This document shows, piece after piece, positions 35,329-44,606 of a stretch of 64,000 nt of DNA; positions within the stretch are counted from its first letter, which is position 1; every line of letters begins with the position of its first letter. This DNA comes from an uncultured Lentisphaerota bacterium (lineage in GTDB: Bacteria > Verrucomicrobiota > Kiritimatiellia > CAIQIC01), in contig CAIWHP010000258.1 in the NCBI GenBank assembly GCA_903912445.1, positions 1 to 64,000 on the forward strand. The letters run 5' to 3'. A program made the translations under genes and the position numbers. The notes beneath the pieces were generated by a model. It searched no databases and was not told the origin of the DNA. It saw only the letters and a list, made by a program, of their open reading frames with translations.

Positions 35329-35704
35329 GCGCACAGCTGTTCCGCCGTGGAGTGCGCCAGCTCGCTTGCACCTTCGGCGCGACAGCTTGCTGCCGCGCCC
35401 TACGCTGCGCAAAGAGTTGTTGCGCCGTCCCGGGGGCTTGCTTTGGGCACAATGGCGGGATCAGCGTGCCTGGCCTTACAATCGTCCGTGACCCACCTGA
35501 CCGCTTGCCTGGGGCGGAAGACTGCTGGGTCCGCATCAAAGACAACTTCACCCGCAAACGGAAAAGACCGCGCGCCTAACTTATTCAAAAAGTTGTGGTT
35601 TCCCCGCTTGCCAAGACGGAGCTGCCTTTCTACCCTGCCGACGCAACTGAAAACCGGCTGCATAAACACAACTTTTCGTGCATTTAGTAAAACTGTTCGG
35701 TGAA

Positions 35705-36127
35705 ATGATGCTGAGCCTGAGAAGCACAATGATCGCCATATTGGTTGGGGTGAGTGCCTCTTTCGCTCGCGCCGAGGGAGGACCCAAGACCAACGACGTG
35801 CTGGTCGCCTTTCAACGGCAGGCCATGGTAATCGCAGCGGCGCAAACCAATGGTCACACAAAGGCGTTCCTCAATGGCAAGATTCAGGACACCGTTCATC
35901 TGTCGGTTCAGGCATCGACTTTCAGCAATGCCTTCCGCCGGATCGAGGGCACTCTGTCGCCAACAGAGCGCCGCGCCCTGATTCTGAAAGGGGCAATTCC
36001 AGCACTCGCCCGTCCCGGCGAGTGTTGGATCGTCGAGTCTCTTGGCGGAGTCGGGAACGAGATTTCATGTTACCTCGATCTCAACTCGAAGGAAGTGGTG
36101 TTGTTCTGGATCGTGCCTGAAGGATGA
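35705..36127 (+). CDS. Small secreted hypothetical protein
   Basis: The 140-residue protein has a signal peptide (MIAILVGVSASFARA) and a small mixed alpha/beta body ending in EISCYLDLNSKEVVLFWIVPEG. I do not recognise it. The first ATG at 35705 follows GGTGAA; 35708 is an alternative. Base composition here and downstream to about 36330 is visibly less GC-rich than the neighbours, hinting at later acquisition. Confidence 0.6.
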   Translation: MMLSLRSTMIAILVGVSASFARAEGGPKTNDVLVAFQRQAMVIAAAQTNGHTKAFLNGKIQDTVHLSVQASTFSNAFRRIEGTLSPTERRALILKGAIPALARPGECWIVESLGGVGNEISCYLDLNSKEVVLFWIVPEG

Positions 36128-36519
36128 CGGCACCGAACAACACCTCGGACCGTATTGCTCATTATGGCGGGTTCACAAACGGTCCAGGTGAACGTAGCAA
36201 TCGCCATGCAACTCTTTTGCAGAGTCCACACCGTCGCCAGTTCAAGGTCTGGTATACCTACAATCGAAGCCTCATCACGGAGGTTATTCGAAGAAATAAC
36301 GGGCCACTTTAGGCCCCAAACCAGGAGCACTGGGTCACCCGCTTCGCTCAGTTCCGTCGTTCCCTAAAGGGCCGTGGCGTCTCCTTGCCAAGCCTGGGAA
36401 CTACCCCACCTCCGCGCGCAGAGCGGCCCGGCGCAGGGCCGCGCCTGTAGCGGCGCTCTGTGAGCGCCGTCGGCAGGGCTTGGAAACACCCGCCCCTGTG
36501 CTACGCTGCGACCCACATC
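36128..36519. other. Intergenic region upstream of the beta-helix gene
   Basis: The first 200 bp are less GC-rich and hold only a doubtful 62-codon frame. Then come a degenerate palindrome TGCCAAGCCTGGGAA (36387-36401), a 28-bp repeat (36444-36471) with hairpin GGCGCTC/GAGCGCC preceded by CTGTAG and identical to 54253-54280, and a half site CTTGGAA (36479-36485). The gap ends at the ATG at 36520. Confidence 0.55.
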
Positions 36520-39309
36520 ATGAAGCATGCGTTCATTTTCGCGGCCCTGTTGGCGGCGCGCTGTGCCGCGGCGCAGGACGCCGGTTACGTCCGGGCGGAG
36601 ACCTGGTGGGACACGGTGCGCGCCTCGCGCGCGGCGCTGGCGGCGCAGCCGGGCAAGGCCACGGCCGCCGCGTGGCGTGCCCTGTGGGAGCAGCTCGCGC
36701 GCGATTTTCCGGAGTCCACAGCTCAAGGTCTATCGGCTTCGCTCGAAACCGCCACGGGTTTCCCCGACCTGCGCGGGGCGCTGGAATTCCATGTGGCGAC
36801 CAACGGCAGTGACTCCGCCACGGGCACGGCCGCCGCGCCCTTCGCCACCGTGCAGCGCGCACGCGATGCCATCCGGGCGCAGCACCCGCCCCACCCTGTC
36901 ACCGTCGTCGTCCACGGCGGCACCTACTTTCTGGCCGAGCCGCTGCAGCTGGGCGTCGAGGACTCGGGTTCGGCCGCCGCGCCCATCGTCTATCGCGCCG
37001 CGGCGGGCGAGCGCGTCATCCTCAGCGGCGGCGCGCCGTTGACCGGCACCTGGCAGCCCTTTCGCGATGGCATCTTCCAACTCGACCTGCCCGCCCAGTC
37101 CGCACCGTGGCGCTTCCGCCAGTTGTTCGTCAATGGCCAGCGCGCGACGCTGGCGCGCTATCCGAATGCCGATGCCTCGGATATCTGCCGCAAGGGCTGG
37201 CTGCACATGGAGGGCTCGCGGGAGGCAGGCCTGCTGGCGGGTTTGGGCACGCCGGGCGATTGGGTTGAGTACGCCTTCGAGTTGCCCAAGGCCGGCGCCT
37301 ACGCGCTGTGGATCGGCCTGGCGACCCTCTATGAACATCCCGAGACGTTGCTCGCGCTGGAGATCGATGGACGGCCGGTGCCGCTCGCACCGCTGCGCAA
37401 GAGCGGCAACTGGCGCGAGGTGGCGTTCGCCAAGGCCGCCGTCACCACGCTTTCCGTTGGTCGGCACACCATGCGCTGGACGCGCACAAACCAGCCCGCC
37501 CGCGAATGCCGCATCCATCTCGATGCGTTCTGTTTCTCCGACAACACCGCCGCGCCGACGGGCACCGGCCTGCTGCCGGCGCAGGCCGCCGGCGAGACGC
37601 GCATCCTCGTCGAGGCCGAGGCCGCCGCCGCGCGCATCGGTGGCCAAAGCAAGGCGGGCTTCGAGCAGATCGCTTTGCACGAGGTCACAAAAGGTTTGTC
37701 ATCGCAGCGCCTCGCCTGTGCACCCGGCACGATCAAGGATGCGTGGCTGCACGCGCCGCAGGCGGAGGTGTTCACGTTCGCCACCTGGGGCTGGTTCAAC
37801 ACCGTCACGTGGCTGGATCATGCCCAGCGCGACGAGATCCGCACCAACAGCCACGGTCGGCTCGAGCGCAGCGATGGGCTCTGGCTCCGCGGCGCCGAGG
37901 CGCGCAGCCCCCTCTGGCCGGGCAACCGCTTCTACCTCTTCAATCTCCTCTGCGAACTCGATGAGCCCGGCGAATGGTTCCTCGACTACGCCACCCAGCG
38001 CCTCTACTACTGGCCGCGCCCCGGCGAGCAGCTGGCCAACGCCGAGATCATCGCGCCGCGCCTGGCGCGGCTGATCGAGCTGGTCGCGCCGAGCGCGGGC
38101 ACCGGCCGCGTCGAGCACGTCGCCTTCCGCGGCTTCACGTTCAGCGGCACCGACTACACGCCCGACCAGCCCGACACGCGCACCACCGAGGACTGCGCCG
38201 TGCTGCTCGAAAACGCGTGGCACTGCGCCATCGAGGACTGCACCTTCACCAACATCGGCGGCTACGCCATCCGGCTGAGCCTCGACAGCTGCCTCAACCG
38301 CATCGCCGGCAACACGGTCGGCGGCGCGGGCGCAGGCGGCATCATGCTGCGCGGGCCGTTCGTCGGCTGGGGCCGCACGCTGCTGACGCCGGACCCGGCG
38401 GCGGCGACGTTCTATCCGCTGGGCAATCTGCTTGCCGGCAACCGCATCGCGCGCTGCGGCGTGTTCAAGAAATACGTCGCGGGCATCCATGCCGACACAC
38501 GGCCCGACGAACTCGCCTGCGCGCCGGGCAACGTGATCGCGCACAACCTGATCCGCCACATGCCGCGCAACGGCATCTTCGGTTTCCGCAACACCGGCGG
38601 CACGGTGATCGAGTTCAACCACATCCACGACGTGCTCGCGGAGAGCGACGATGGCGGCCTGGTCCACATCTGCAGCAGCGCGCTCAACGGCACTGCGCCC
38701 ACGCTCATCCGCAACAACCTGCTGCACGATGTGCGCGCCTACCGCCAGGACAACGACTGGTACGGCCGCACGGGCCTCGCCGCGCGCGCCATCGGCGTGG
38801 GCGTCTATCTCGACAACGACACCAGCTGCGTCACGATCAAGAACAACGTGATCGCCGGCACCAGCCGCGGCGGCGTCTACCTGCACAACGGCGAACACAA
38901 CACCGTGCGCAACAACATCCTGCTCGGCGACCGCAGCCAGCAGTTCTGGCAGACCAAGACCTGGCGGGGCAACCGGTTCGAGCACAACATTGTCTGCTGG
39001 ACCAACGCCGCGCCCGACTATGCCTGCGTCGCCATCGCCACCACCAAAGTCCCGACCGCCGCGGAAGCGGCCGGATTTGATCGCAACCTCATCTGGCATG
39101 GCGGCAGCACCTTCACCATCGCCGGCCAAGGCACATGGGCCCAGTGGCAGGCGCGCGGCTTCGACGCGCATTCGCTGGTCGCCGATCCGCGCTTCGCGGC
39201 CGTGGACCTGCTGCAACGGATCTGCCGCCTCTCCGCCGATTCCCCGGCCTTTGCCCTCGGTTTCCAGCCGATCGATCTCCGCCGCGTCGGCCCCATGGCC
39301 AAGCCTTGA
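36520..39309 (+). CDS. Secreted right-handed parallel beta-helix protein
   Basis: The 929-residue protein has a signal peptide (HAFIFAALLAARCAAA). FHVATNGSDSATGTAAAPFA near 90 is the usual entry of Pel9/pectate-lyase-like helices. An inserted beta-sandwich, probably carbohydrate-binding, is visible at about 240-350. The regular helix coils follow from about 540 to 840, with NTVGGAGAGGIMLRG, NLIRHMPRNGIFGFRNTGGT and NVIAGTSRGGVYLHNGEHN showing the Asn ladders. A polysaccharide lyase or hydrolase is likely; the substrate is unknown. Confidence 0.8.
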   Translation: MKHAFIFAALLAARCAAAQDAGYVRAETWWDTVRASRAALAAQPGKATAAAWRALWEQLARDFPESTAQGLSASLETATGFPDLRGALEFHVATNGSDSATGTAAAPFATVQRARDAIRAQHPPHPVTVVVHGGTYFLAEPLQLGVEDSGSAAAPIVYRAAAGERVILSGGAPLTGTWQPFRDGIFQLDLPAQSAPWRFRQLFVNGQRATLARYPNADASDICRKGWLHMEGSREAGLLAGLGTPGDWVEYAFELPKAGAYALWIGLATLYEHPETLLALEIDGRPVPLAPLRKSGNWREVAFAKAAVTTLSVGRHTMRWTRTNQPARECRIHLDAFCFSDNTAAPTGTGLLPAQAAGETRILVEAEAAAARIGGQSKAGFEQIALHEVTKGLSSQRLACAPGTIKDAWLHAPQAEVFTFATWGWFNTVTWLDHAQRDEIRTNSHGRLERSDGLWLRGAEARSPLWPGNRFYLFNLLCELDEPGEWFLDYATQRLYYWPRPGEQLANAEIIAPRLARLIELVAPSAGTGRVEHVAFRGFTFSGTDYTPDQPDTRTTEDCAVLLENAWHCAIEDCTFTNIGGYAIRLSLDSCLNRIAGNTVGGAGAGGIMLRGPFVGWGRTLLTPDPAAATFYPLGNLLAGNRIARCGVFKKYVAGIHADTRPDELACAPGNVIAHNLIRHMPRNGIFGFRNTGGTVIEFNHIHDVLAESDDGGLVHICSSALNGTAPTLIRNNLLHDVRAYRQDNDWYGRTGLAARAIGVGVYLDNDTSCVTIKNNVIAGTSRGGVYLHNGEHNTVRNNILLGDRSQQFWQTKTWRGNRFEHNIVCWTNAAPDYACVAIATTKVPTAAEAAGFDRNLIWHGGSTFTIAGQGTWAQWQARGFDAHSLVADPRFAAVDLLQRICRLSADSPAFALGFQPIDLRRVGPMAKP

Positions 39310-39939
39310 GGGAGCCGCAACCAGGCAGGTCGCGGCGTGCTCGCGCAGTTCGCTGTGCGCCGCTCACAACCTGCAGCCGCATTCGTCAGCATGCGGCGCA
39401 CCCGCACTGCCTCTGGACAAATCCAGGATCGAAGCCACACCCAGAGGCTACGTGCGTTGCAGCACGAGTACTCAAGTCAGGGCACAACTGCAGGGCGGCC
39501 GCGTTCTGACAAACGCGGCTACATCAGCCAAGGCATTACGCCGCACAACAACGGCGTATTCGTCGTTGGGGTAGCGTGCACCGCGTCATTGAGGCGGTCT
39601 ACAAAAGGTGAAGGGAGCACCTCACTCTGTAGGTCGGCTCCCCGAGCCGACGCACCCATACCCAGCAACAACCCCACGCATGACAATACCAAAGCCTTGG
39701 GCGCGGAATACCGCGCCGCCCTCCTCCTTGTGTTATTTCTAAACGTGAAACTGGCAGCAGGTGCCCTCAGCATTCCGGCGAGCGATCCGATGGGCGCGCT
39801 GCTCTACTCGGGCAGCATGACGCGCGGCACGCTCACCAAAGCAACGTGAGTTTCCAGTCCGCCGGGTCGAGGGGCTGCGGCGCAGCGGCCCTCGCGAAAA
39901 CGGCGTGTTATTCCAGTTGAGCCATGGTTTAGTACTCCC
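39310..39939. other. Intergenic region with TACA-flanked hairpins
   Basis: No convincing gene. Hairpin GCCGCGTT/AACGCGGC (39498-39505/39512-39519) is followed by TACA. Hairpin GTCGGCTC/GAGCCGAC (39633-39640/39644-39651) is preceded by TGTAG. Both match the format of the hairpins at 3943, 4944 and 36450. Frames through 39337-39849 read across these repeats and look spurious. Confidence 0.55.
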
Positions 39940-40674
39940 GTGCTGCAACAAACCTTATGCCATCTGCCCGGCATCGGGCCGACGACGGAGCGCCGGCTCT
40001 GGCGCGAGGGCATCGGCGACTGGCGCGCCATGGTCGAGCGGGGCGGCACTGTCCTGCGCGGCGCACGTGGCGACCAGGTGCGCCGCGCCGCGGAAGAATC
40101 GCTCCTGCGCTTCGAGCGCGGTGACTGGCGGTGGTTTGATGCGGCCCTGCCGGCCGACGCCAAATGGCGCGCCTTCGGCGAACTCGGTCAGCGCGCGCTC
40201 TATGTGGATATCGAGACCGATGGTGGCTTCGGCGCGGAGGCGATCACCGTCATCGGCGCCTACGACGGCCAGACGGCGCACACGTTTGTCGCTGACCGTG
40301 ACCTCGATGCCGCGCGCGAACTGATCGAGGGCTTTCCGCTGGTCGTCACCTATAACGGCGCCTCGTTCGACATGCCCCTGATCCGCGCCCGGTTCCCCTC
40401 CAATTTGTTCAACCATATCCATGTTGATCTGCGCGTCCCCTTGCACCGTCTGGGCCTGCGCGACGGGCTGAAGCTCATCGAGCAGATGGTCGGCATCGAG
40501 CGCGGTCCGCTGGCGCAGGGACTGGATGGATGGGACGCGGTGCGGCTCTGGCGCGAGTGGCAGGAAGGCAGCACGCGGTCGCTGGAGGTTCTGTTGGCCT
40601 ACAACCGCGAAGATATCGTCAACCTTGCGCCGCTGATGCGGCTGGCCTTCGAGCGTCTGCGCCCGCTGGCCTGA
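39940..40674 (+). CDS. RNase H-like 3'-5' exonuclease (YprB-type)
   Basis: The 244-residue protein belongs to the PF13482-like RNase H fold family. Exo I is LYVDIETDG (near 87), Exo II is TYNGASFDMPLI (near 138) and Exo III is AYNREDIVNL (near 222), giving the DEDD-type acidic set. An N-terminal HLPGIGPTTERRLWREG is a helix-hairpin-helix DNA-binding element. The start is GTG at 39940. Such proteins are suspected DNA repair nucleases; the exact substrate is not established. Confidence 0.85.
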   Translation: MLQQTLCHLPGIGPTTERRLWREGIGDWRAMVERGGTVLRGARGDQVRRAAEESLLRFERGDWRWFDAALPADAKWRAFGELGQRALYVDIETDGGFGAEAITVIGAYDGQTAHTFVADRDLDAARELIEGFPLVVTYNGASFDMPLIRARFPSNLFNHIHVDLRVPLHRLGLRDGLKLIEQMVGIERGPLAQGLDGWDAVRLWREWQEGSTRSLEVLLAYNREDIVNLAPLMRLAFERLRPLA

Positions 40675-40798
40675 CGAATCCCGCGCGACGGATGCCGCGG
40701 GTGATGGCAGCGTCGCAGACCCGGCCCCCGGACGTAATTCCAAAAAAAGTTGGACGGTTCTGGCTGATATGATAGGCTTTGCCGTGGAGGACCGAAAC

Positions 40799-41257
40799 AT
40801 GAAGACATATGCAGTAATGACCGCAGTGTTCGTCTCGATGGTAGCCATGACGTCGGGCTTGGTCGGTTGCGGAGGGGGCGATGATTCCAGCTCCCCGACA
40901 GTCATAGCTGTCACCAATGCCGTGCCAGCCGCAACCAATGCCGAACCGGCTGCAGTAGTGTCGATGACAGGGACCTGGCATGGAGGCTTCGATGGCGGAA
41001 CCTTAACCTTCTCCCTAAACTTGAACCAATCCGGCAATGTCTTGTCCGGCACCTACGTCCGCGATGACGGCACCGGTTCTGGTCCCGCCACGGGCGAAAT
41101 CACCGGCGATACAATCGATCTCACCACGGTCCGCGAGCCCGGTCATGTCGTGTCGCAATGGCACGGCACGGTCAATGCCGAGCGCACCGCGGCCAACGGT
41201 TCCTACAATGTCGTTGCGCCATCACCGGGCAGCGGCACGTTCTCCATGAGCAAGTAA
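40799..41257 (+). CDS. Small lipoprotein with beta-barrel-like domain
   Basis: The 152-residue protein has a type II signal ending in the lipobox LVGC, with the acylated Cys near residue 24, then a GGGDDSSS linker. The body (SMTGTWHGGFDGGTLTFSLN onward) is a short antiparallel beta domain like those that follow a GTWxG motif in lipocalin-like proteins. GGAGG lies 8 nt before the ATG at 40799. Its function is unknown. Confidence 0.75.
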   Translation: MKTYAVMTAVFVSMVAMTSGLVGCGGGDDSSSPTVIAVTNAVPAATNAEPAAVVSMTGTWHGGFDGGTLTFSLNLNQSGNVLSGTYVRDDGTGSGPATGEITGDTIDLTTVREPGHVVSQWHGTVNAERTAANGSYNVVAPSPGSGTFSMSK

Positions 41258-41470
41258 CGGACGCCAAGTGGCTTGGTCGTTGTAACGTCAAACTACCGGG
41301 ACGCTTTTCCTGTGTAGCGGCATGGTGTATACCTTGCTGGGCTAAAGCCAGCATACATTGTACTGCGGTGGGAAGCTCGCGTGGCCGGGTCGTAGGCTGG
41401 CGCGCAAATTCATCCCGCTGAACTGTGCAGCAAGTGCCCGTTGCGTGTAGCCGCATATTTTGAATTCTTT

Positions 41471-41498
41471 TGCCTTGCTTGATGCTTTCGGCAAGGCA
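41471..41498 (+). promoter_or_regulatory. Hairpin in the corA leader
   Basis: TGCCTTGC (41471-41478) and GCAAGGCA (41491-41498) form a perfect 8-bp stem with a 12-nt loop. The right arm contains AAGG, the only Shine-Dalgarno-like sequence before the corA ATG at 41509. The stem could therefore limit ribosome access. This is inference. The rest of the 250-bp gap from 41258 shows nothing clear. Confidence 0.35.
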
Positions 41499-41508
41499 CA
41501 ATGCTGAC

Positions 41509-42489
41509 ATGGTTCGTTCGTTCATCTTCAGCCAGGGAAAACTCGTCAGCGCGGATCCCAGCCTGGACGTGCTGCGCATCGTGCTCTATGACGAGGACGC
41601 TCAGCTCTGGGTGGATCTCGATAATCCAACGGAGCAGGAGACCAAGGACCTGCTGGAAGGCGTCTTCAGCTTCCATCCGCTGGCCATTGAGGACTGCGTG
41701 ACGTTGAGCGAGCGCCCGAAAGCCGATGAGTACGAGAGCTATGTCTTCATGGTCATCCATTGCGTTGCGTATGACCCGGAGAAGCGCGCGATCCGCACCT
41801 CCGAACTGAACCTGTTCATCGGTAAGAATTTTTTGGTCACGTTCCACCGCGAGCCGATGCGTTGCGTGAACTCCACCATCGAACGCGTGCAGAAAAACGC
41901 GCCGATGGTGGCGCGCGCCCCGGACCGGCTGACCTACCACCTGCTCGACGCGCTGCTGGAGCAGTACGAGCCGGGCCTGCAATCGCTCACCCTGGACATC
42001 GAGCAACTGGAGGAGCGGGTGCTGACGACGCCGACCACCGACATCATCGGCGACGTGGTCGCGCTCAAGGGCGTGGTGCAGAAACTGCGGCAGATCGTCA
42101 TGCCGCAGCGCGAAGTCCTGGCGCGCCTGGCGCGCGGCGAGTTCAAGATCGTGCGCGCCCACCTGCTCCCCTACTACCGCGATCTGCTCGACCGGCTGTC
42201 GCATCTGAACGACGTGGCCGACAACTATCGCGAAACCCTGACCGGCATCCTACAGGTGCACCTGAACCTCCAGCAGATGCAGATCAACCAGATCATCAAG
42301 GTGCTGACCGTTCTGGCCACCCTCTCGCTGCCGGTTCTGGCCGTCACCAGCTTCTACGGGATGAACATCAAGCACATGCCCAACACCGAGTGGCCTGCGT
42401 GGGAATATGCCTATGCTTGGGTCCTGGGCCTGGTCACCCTCTGGACCGCGCTCATCTGGTGGTGGATCAAGAAAAAAGGCTGGTACTGA
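41509..42489 (+). CDS. corA: CorA-type magnesium/cobalt transporter
   Basis: CorA pentamers let Mg2+ into the cell. The 326-residue protein has a long cytoplasmic alpha/beta and coiled helical part, then two C-terminal membrane helices. The signature GMN is at 284-286 in SFYGMNIKHMPNTEW, and the C-terminus is the usual basic cluster (WWWIKKKGWY). The MPNTEW loop after GMN is the periplasmic selectivity loop (MPE or MPN in others). I start it at 41509 (MVRSFIFSQG). Confidence 0.95.
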   Translation: MVRSFIFSQGKLVSADPSLDVLRIVLYDEDAQLWVDLDNPTEQETKDLLEGVFSFHPLAIEDCVTLSERPKADEYESYVFMVIHCVAYDPEKRAIRTSELNLFIGKNFLVTFHREPMRCVNSTIERVQKNAPMVARAPDRLTYHLLDALLEQYEPGLQSLTLDIEQLEERVLTTPTTDIIGDVVALKGVVQKLRQIVMPQREVLARLARGEFKIVRAHLLPYYRDLLDRLSHLNDVADNYRETLTGILQVHLNLQQMQINQIIKVLTVLATLSLPVLAVTSFYGMNIKHMPNTEWPAWEYAYAWVLGLVTLWTALIWWWIKKKGWY

Positions 42490-42679
42490 TCCGCCGCCCT
42501 CTCCCGGGTCCTGGTCTGTGCCGCGTACGGCTCAGCGTCTGGACCCTAGCTATAAGCACGTACCCGTCCTTACGGGCTCTTGCAGCCGCAACCTACATGG
42601 TGCAAGCTCAGGCAGTTGGTTGTCGGGCCTGCAGTCAGGTACTGACGCCAGTCGATAGCCCTCACAACCGCACAACATA

Positions 42680-43378
42680 ATGATGCCTGACTTTTCTATA
42701 AGAGGCGCTCAGCTGCGTGAAGCGTTGGAGAACGATGCTTGCGACGCCAAGTTGCGACTGAACTCCTATCTTCACTTCGCCCTCCTGAACCCGTTGTTGT
42801 CGCGCTGGCGCTCGCTTTATTGCCGGTTTATCCGCCCAGTCTTGGCCCAAGCCTCGGGCGAACGCCGGTTGCTGGACATCGGGTTCGGCGGCGCCGATAT
42901 ACCGTTGCGGCTGCTGCGCTGGGCCCAGGCGGATGGGTTCCGGCTGCGGGTTACCAGCATTGACCGCAGCCACAAAGCGCTGGAGTTCGTACAAACGCAG
43001 ACCTGGCCCGCGGAAATGGAGTTCCTCTGCTGTTCTGCCGAACACCTGCTCGCACAGGGCCGCAGCTATGACGTGGTGATCTCCAACCATATCCTGCATG
43101 AACTTGGGACCGGCGACCTGCCGGCGTTTCTGCAAGCCGCCGAGGCGTTGGCCGGCAAGCTGGTCCTGTTCAACGACATCCGGCGCTCCGCCTGTGGCTA
43201 CGCACTCTTCGAGGCCTGCTTCGGCCCCATCCTGCGCCATTCCTTTGCGGTCAGCGACGGGCTGATCTCGATCCGGCGCGCCTACACCGTGGCGGAACTC
43301 CGCCCTCTGCTCCCGACTGGTTGGGAGGTCCGGAGCCTGGTTCCGTTCAGGTTGTTGCTGCTCCGCCGCAAGCCATGA
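42680..43378 (+). CDS. Class I SAM-dependent methyltransferase
   Basis: The 232-residue protein has the SAM-binding motif I in LLDIGFGGADIPLRLL (near 64), an acidic motif II in VTSIDRSHKALEFV, and YDVVISNHILHELG as motif IV. The substrate is not evident. Its stop overlaps the start of the FAD monooxygenase (ATGA), so they form a coupled pair. Pairs like this occur in pathways for methylated aromatic lipids, quinones and pigments, including type III PKS clusters, but no PKS is in this window. Confidence 0.85.
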   Translation: MMPDFSIRGAQLREALENDACDAKLRLNSYLHFALLNPLLSRWRSLYCRFIRPVLAQASGERRLLDIGFGGADIPLRLLRWAQADGFRLRVTSIDRSHKALEFVQTQTWPAEMEFLCCSAEHLLAQGRSYDVVISNHILHELGTGDLPAFLQAAEALAGKLVLFNDIRRSACGYALFEACFGPILRHSFAVSDGLISIRRAYTVAELRPLLPTGWEVRSLVPFRLLLLRRKP

Positions 43379-44526
43379 GCGTTAACAAAATCCAAGACGT
43401 GGTGATCGTTGGCGGCGGCCCCGTGGGCCTGTTCCTGGCCTGCCGTCTGCAGCAACTCGGGCTGGAGTGTGTCGTGTTGGAGCAAGCTGCTGCCGCGTTG
43501 CGGCATTCCCGCTCGGTCGGCATTCTGCCCCCAAGCCTCGAGCGTCTGGAGACCCTGCACCTGAGCCAGCCGTTCATCGAGCGCGGGTGCAAGGTGGCCC
43601 GTGGCGTGGCGTACGGCGGCAGGCGCCGTCTTGGCACGCTGGATTTCTCCCGCTGCCCCGGCCGTTTCCCCTTTGTCCTCACGCTGGCGCAGTATGCTAG
43701 CGAGCAACTGCTGGAAGCACACCTCGCCGCTCGCGCGCCGGGTTGTGTCCGGCGGGGCGTTCAGGTGGAGGGCTTCCGGGAGCAGGCTGCGGCGGTGCGC
43801 GTGGAGGCCCGCGGCCCCGACGGTAAACCGGTGAACCTCGAAGGCCGCTTCCTCGTCGCCTGCGACGGCAAGCGCAGCCACATCCGGGCTCTGGCCGGAC
43901 TGGCGTACGAAGGCGGGCCGTATGCGCCGACGTTCACGATGGGTGATTTCAATGACGCCACAGGCTGGCCTGCCGAGGCGCGGATCTACCTCGGCCGGCC
44001 GGGACTGCTCGAATCATTCCCGCTGCCGGGCGGCAAACGGCGCTGGGTGCTCGGCACGGAAAACTTTCAGCCCGACGGTTCCGTGGATAGTTTTTGCAAG
44101 ACGGTTCAAGCCCGCTGCGGGCACTCCTTGGCCGGGCCGCCGGATGGGGCGCTCAGCCCCTTCGGCGTCCAGCGGTATCTCGCGTCCGCCTTCTGGCGCG
44201 GACGCGTGGCGTTGGCCGGCGATGCGGCCCACGTCATGCCCCCACTCGGAGGCCAAGGGATGAACACGGGTTGGTTGAACGCCTGGGACCTGGCGGAAAC
44301 GCTGGTGCGGGTCGTGCGGGAAAACCGGCCGCACGCTGCGGAGTTCGCCGCCTATGATGACCAGGCCCGCCGGCGAGCTAAGGCCGCGCTCCGCCGGGCC
44401 GAGCGCAACCTCAAGATCGGCTGCGCTGCCGGCATGCCGCGCCTCCGTGACGCCGGGGTCTGGCTGGCCCTGCATACTCCGCTGCGCTGGTTCCTCGCCC
44501 GAATCTTCACGATGCGCTGGCTGTGA
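43375..44526 (+). CDS. FAD-dependent aromatic-ring monooxygenase (UbiH/PHBH-like)
   Basis: The 383-residue flavoprotein shows VVIVGGGPVGLFLACRLQQLG at the FAD site, a central ACDGKRSHIR (the DG motif) near 162, and GDAAHVMPPLGGQGMNTGWLNAWDL, the second FAD motif of class A hydroxylases. It should hydroxylate an aromatic or polyprenyl-aromatic substrate using NAD(P)H. The ATG at 43375 overlaps the methyltransferase stop. The pair likely adds and methylates a hydroxyl on one molecule. Confidence 0.87.
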   Translation: MSVNKIQDVVIVGGGPVGLFLACRLQQLGLECVVLEQAAAALRHSRSVGILPPSLERLETLHLSQPFIERGCKVARGVAYGGRRRLGTLDFSRCPGRFPFVLTLAQYASEQLLEAHLAARAPGCVRRGVQVEGFREQAAAVRVEARGPDGKPVNLEGRFLVACDGKRSHIRALAGLAYEGGPYAPTFTMGDFNDATGWPAEARIYLGRPGLLESFPLPGGKRRWVLGTENFQPDGSVDSFCKTVQARCGHSLAGPPDGALSPFGVQRYLASAFWRGRVALAGDAAHVMPPLGGQGMNTGWLNAWDLAETLVRVVRENRPHAAEFAAYDDQARRRAKAALRRAERNLKIGCAAGMPRLRDAGVWLALHTPLRWFLARIFTMRWL

Positions 44527-44606
44527 TGGCTATTTCACGATCTTGAAGGGATCGGCAGCCGGGTCTGTGTAGCCGCAGATCCCGCTGTGCTCATGCTGCC
44601 TCCGGC

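Noticed and set aside
35310-35579. 89-codon frame in the gap before 35705
   Set aside because: It starts inside a palindrome and repeat. The last 45 codons look somewhat protein-like, but there is no start signal; it could be a remnant.
36124-36312. 62-codon frame overlapping the stop of 35705-36127 as ATGA
   Set aside because: The overlap is attractive, but the peptide has no recognisable pattern and no Shine-Dalgarno of its own. I could not support it.
39337-39849. 170-codon frame after the beta-helix gene
   Set aside because: It reads straight through two intergenic hairpin repeats and has no domain pattern.
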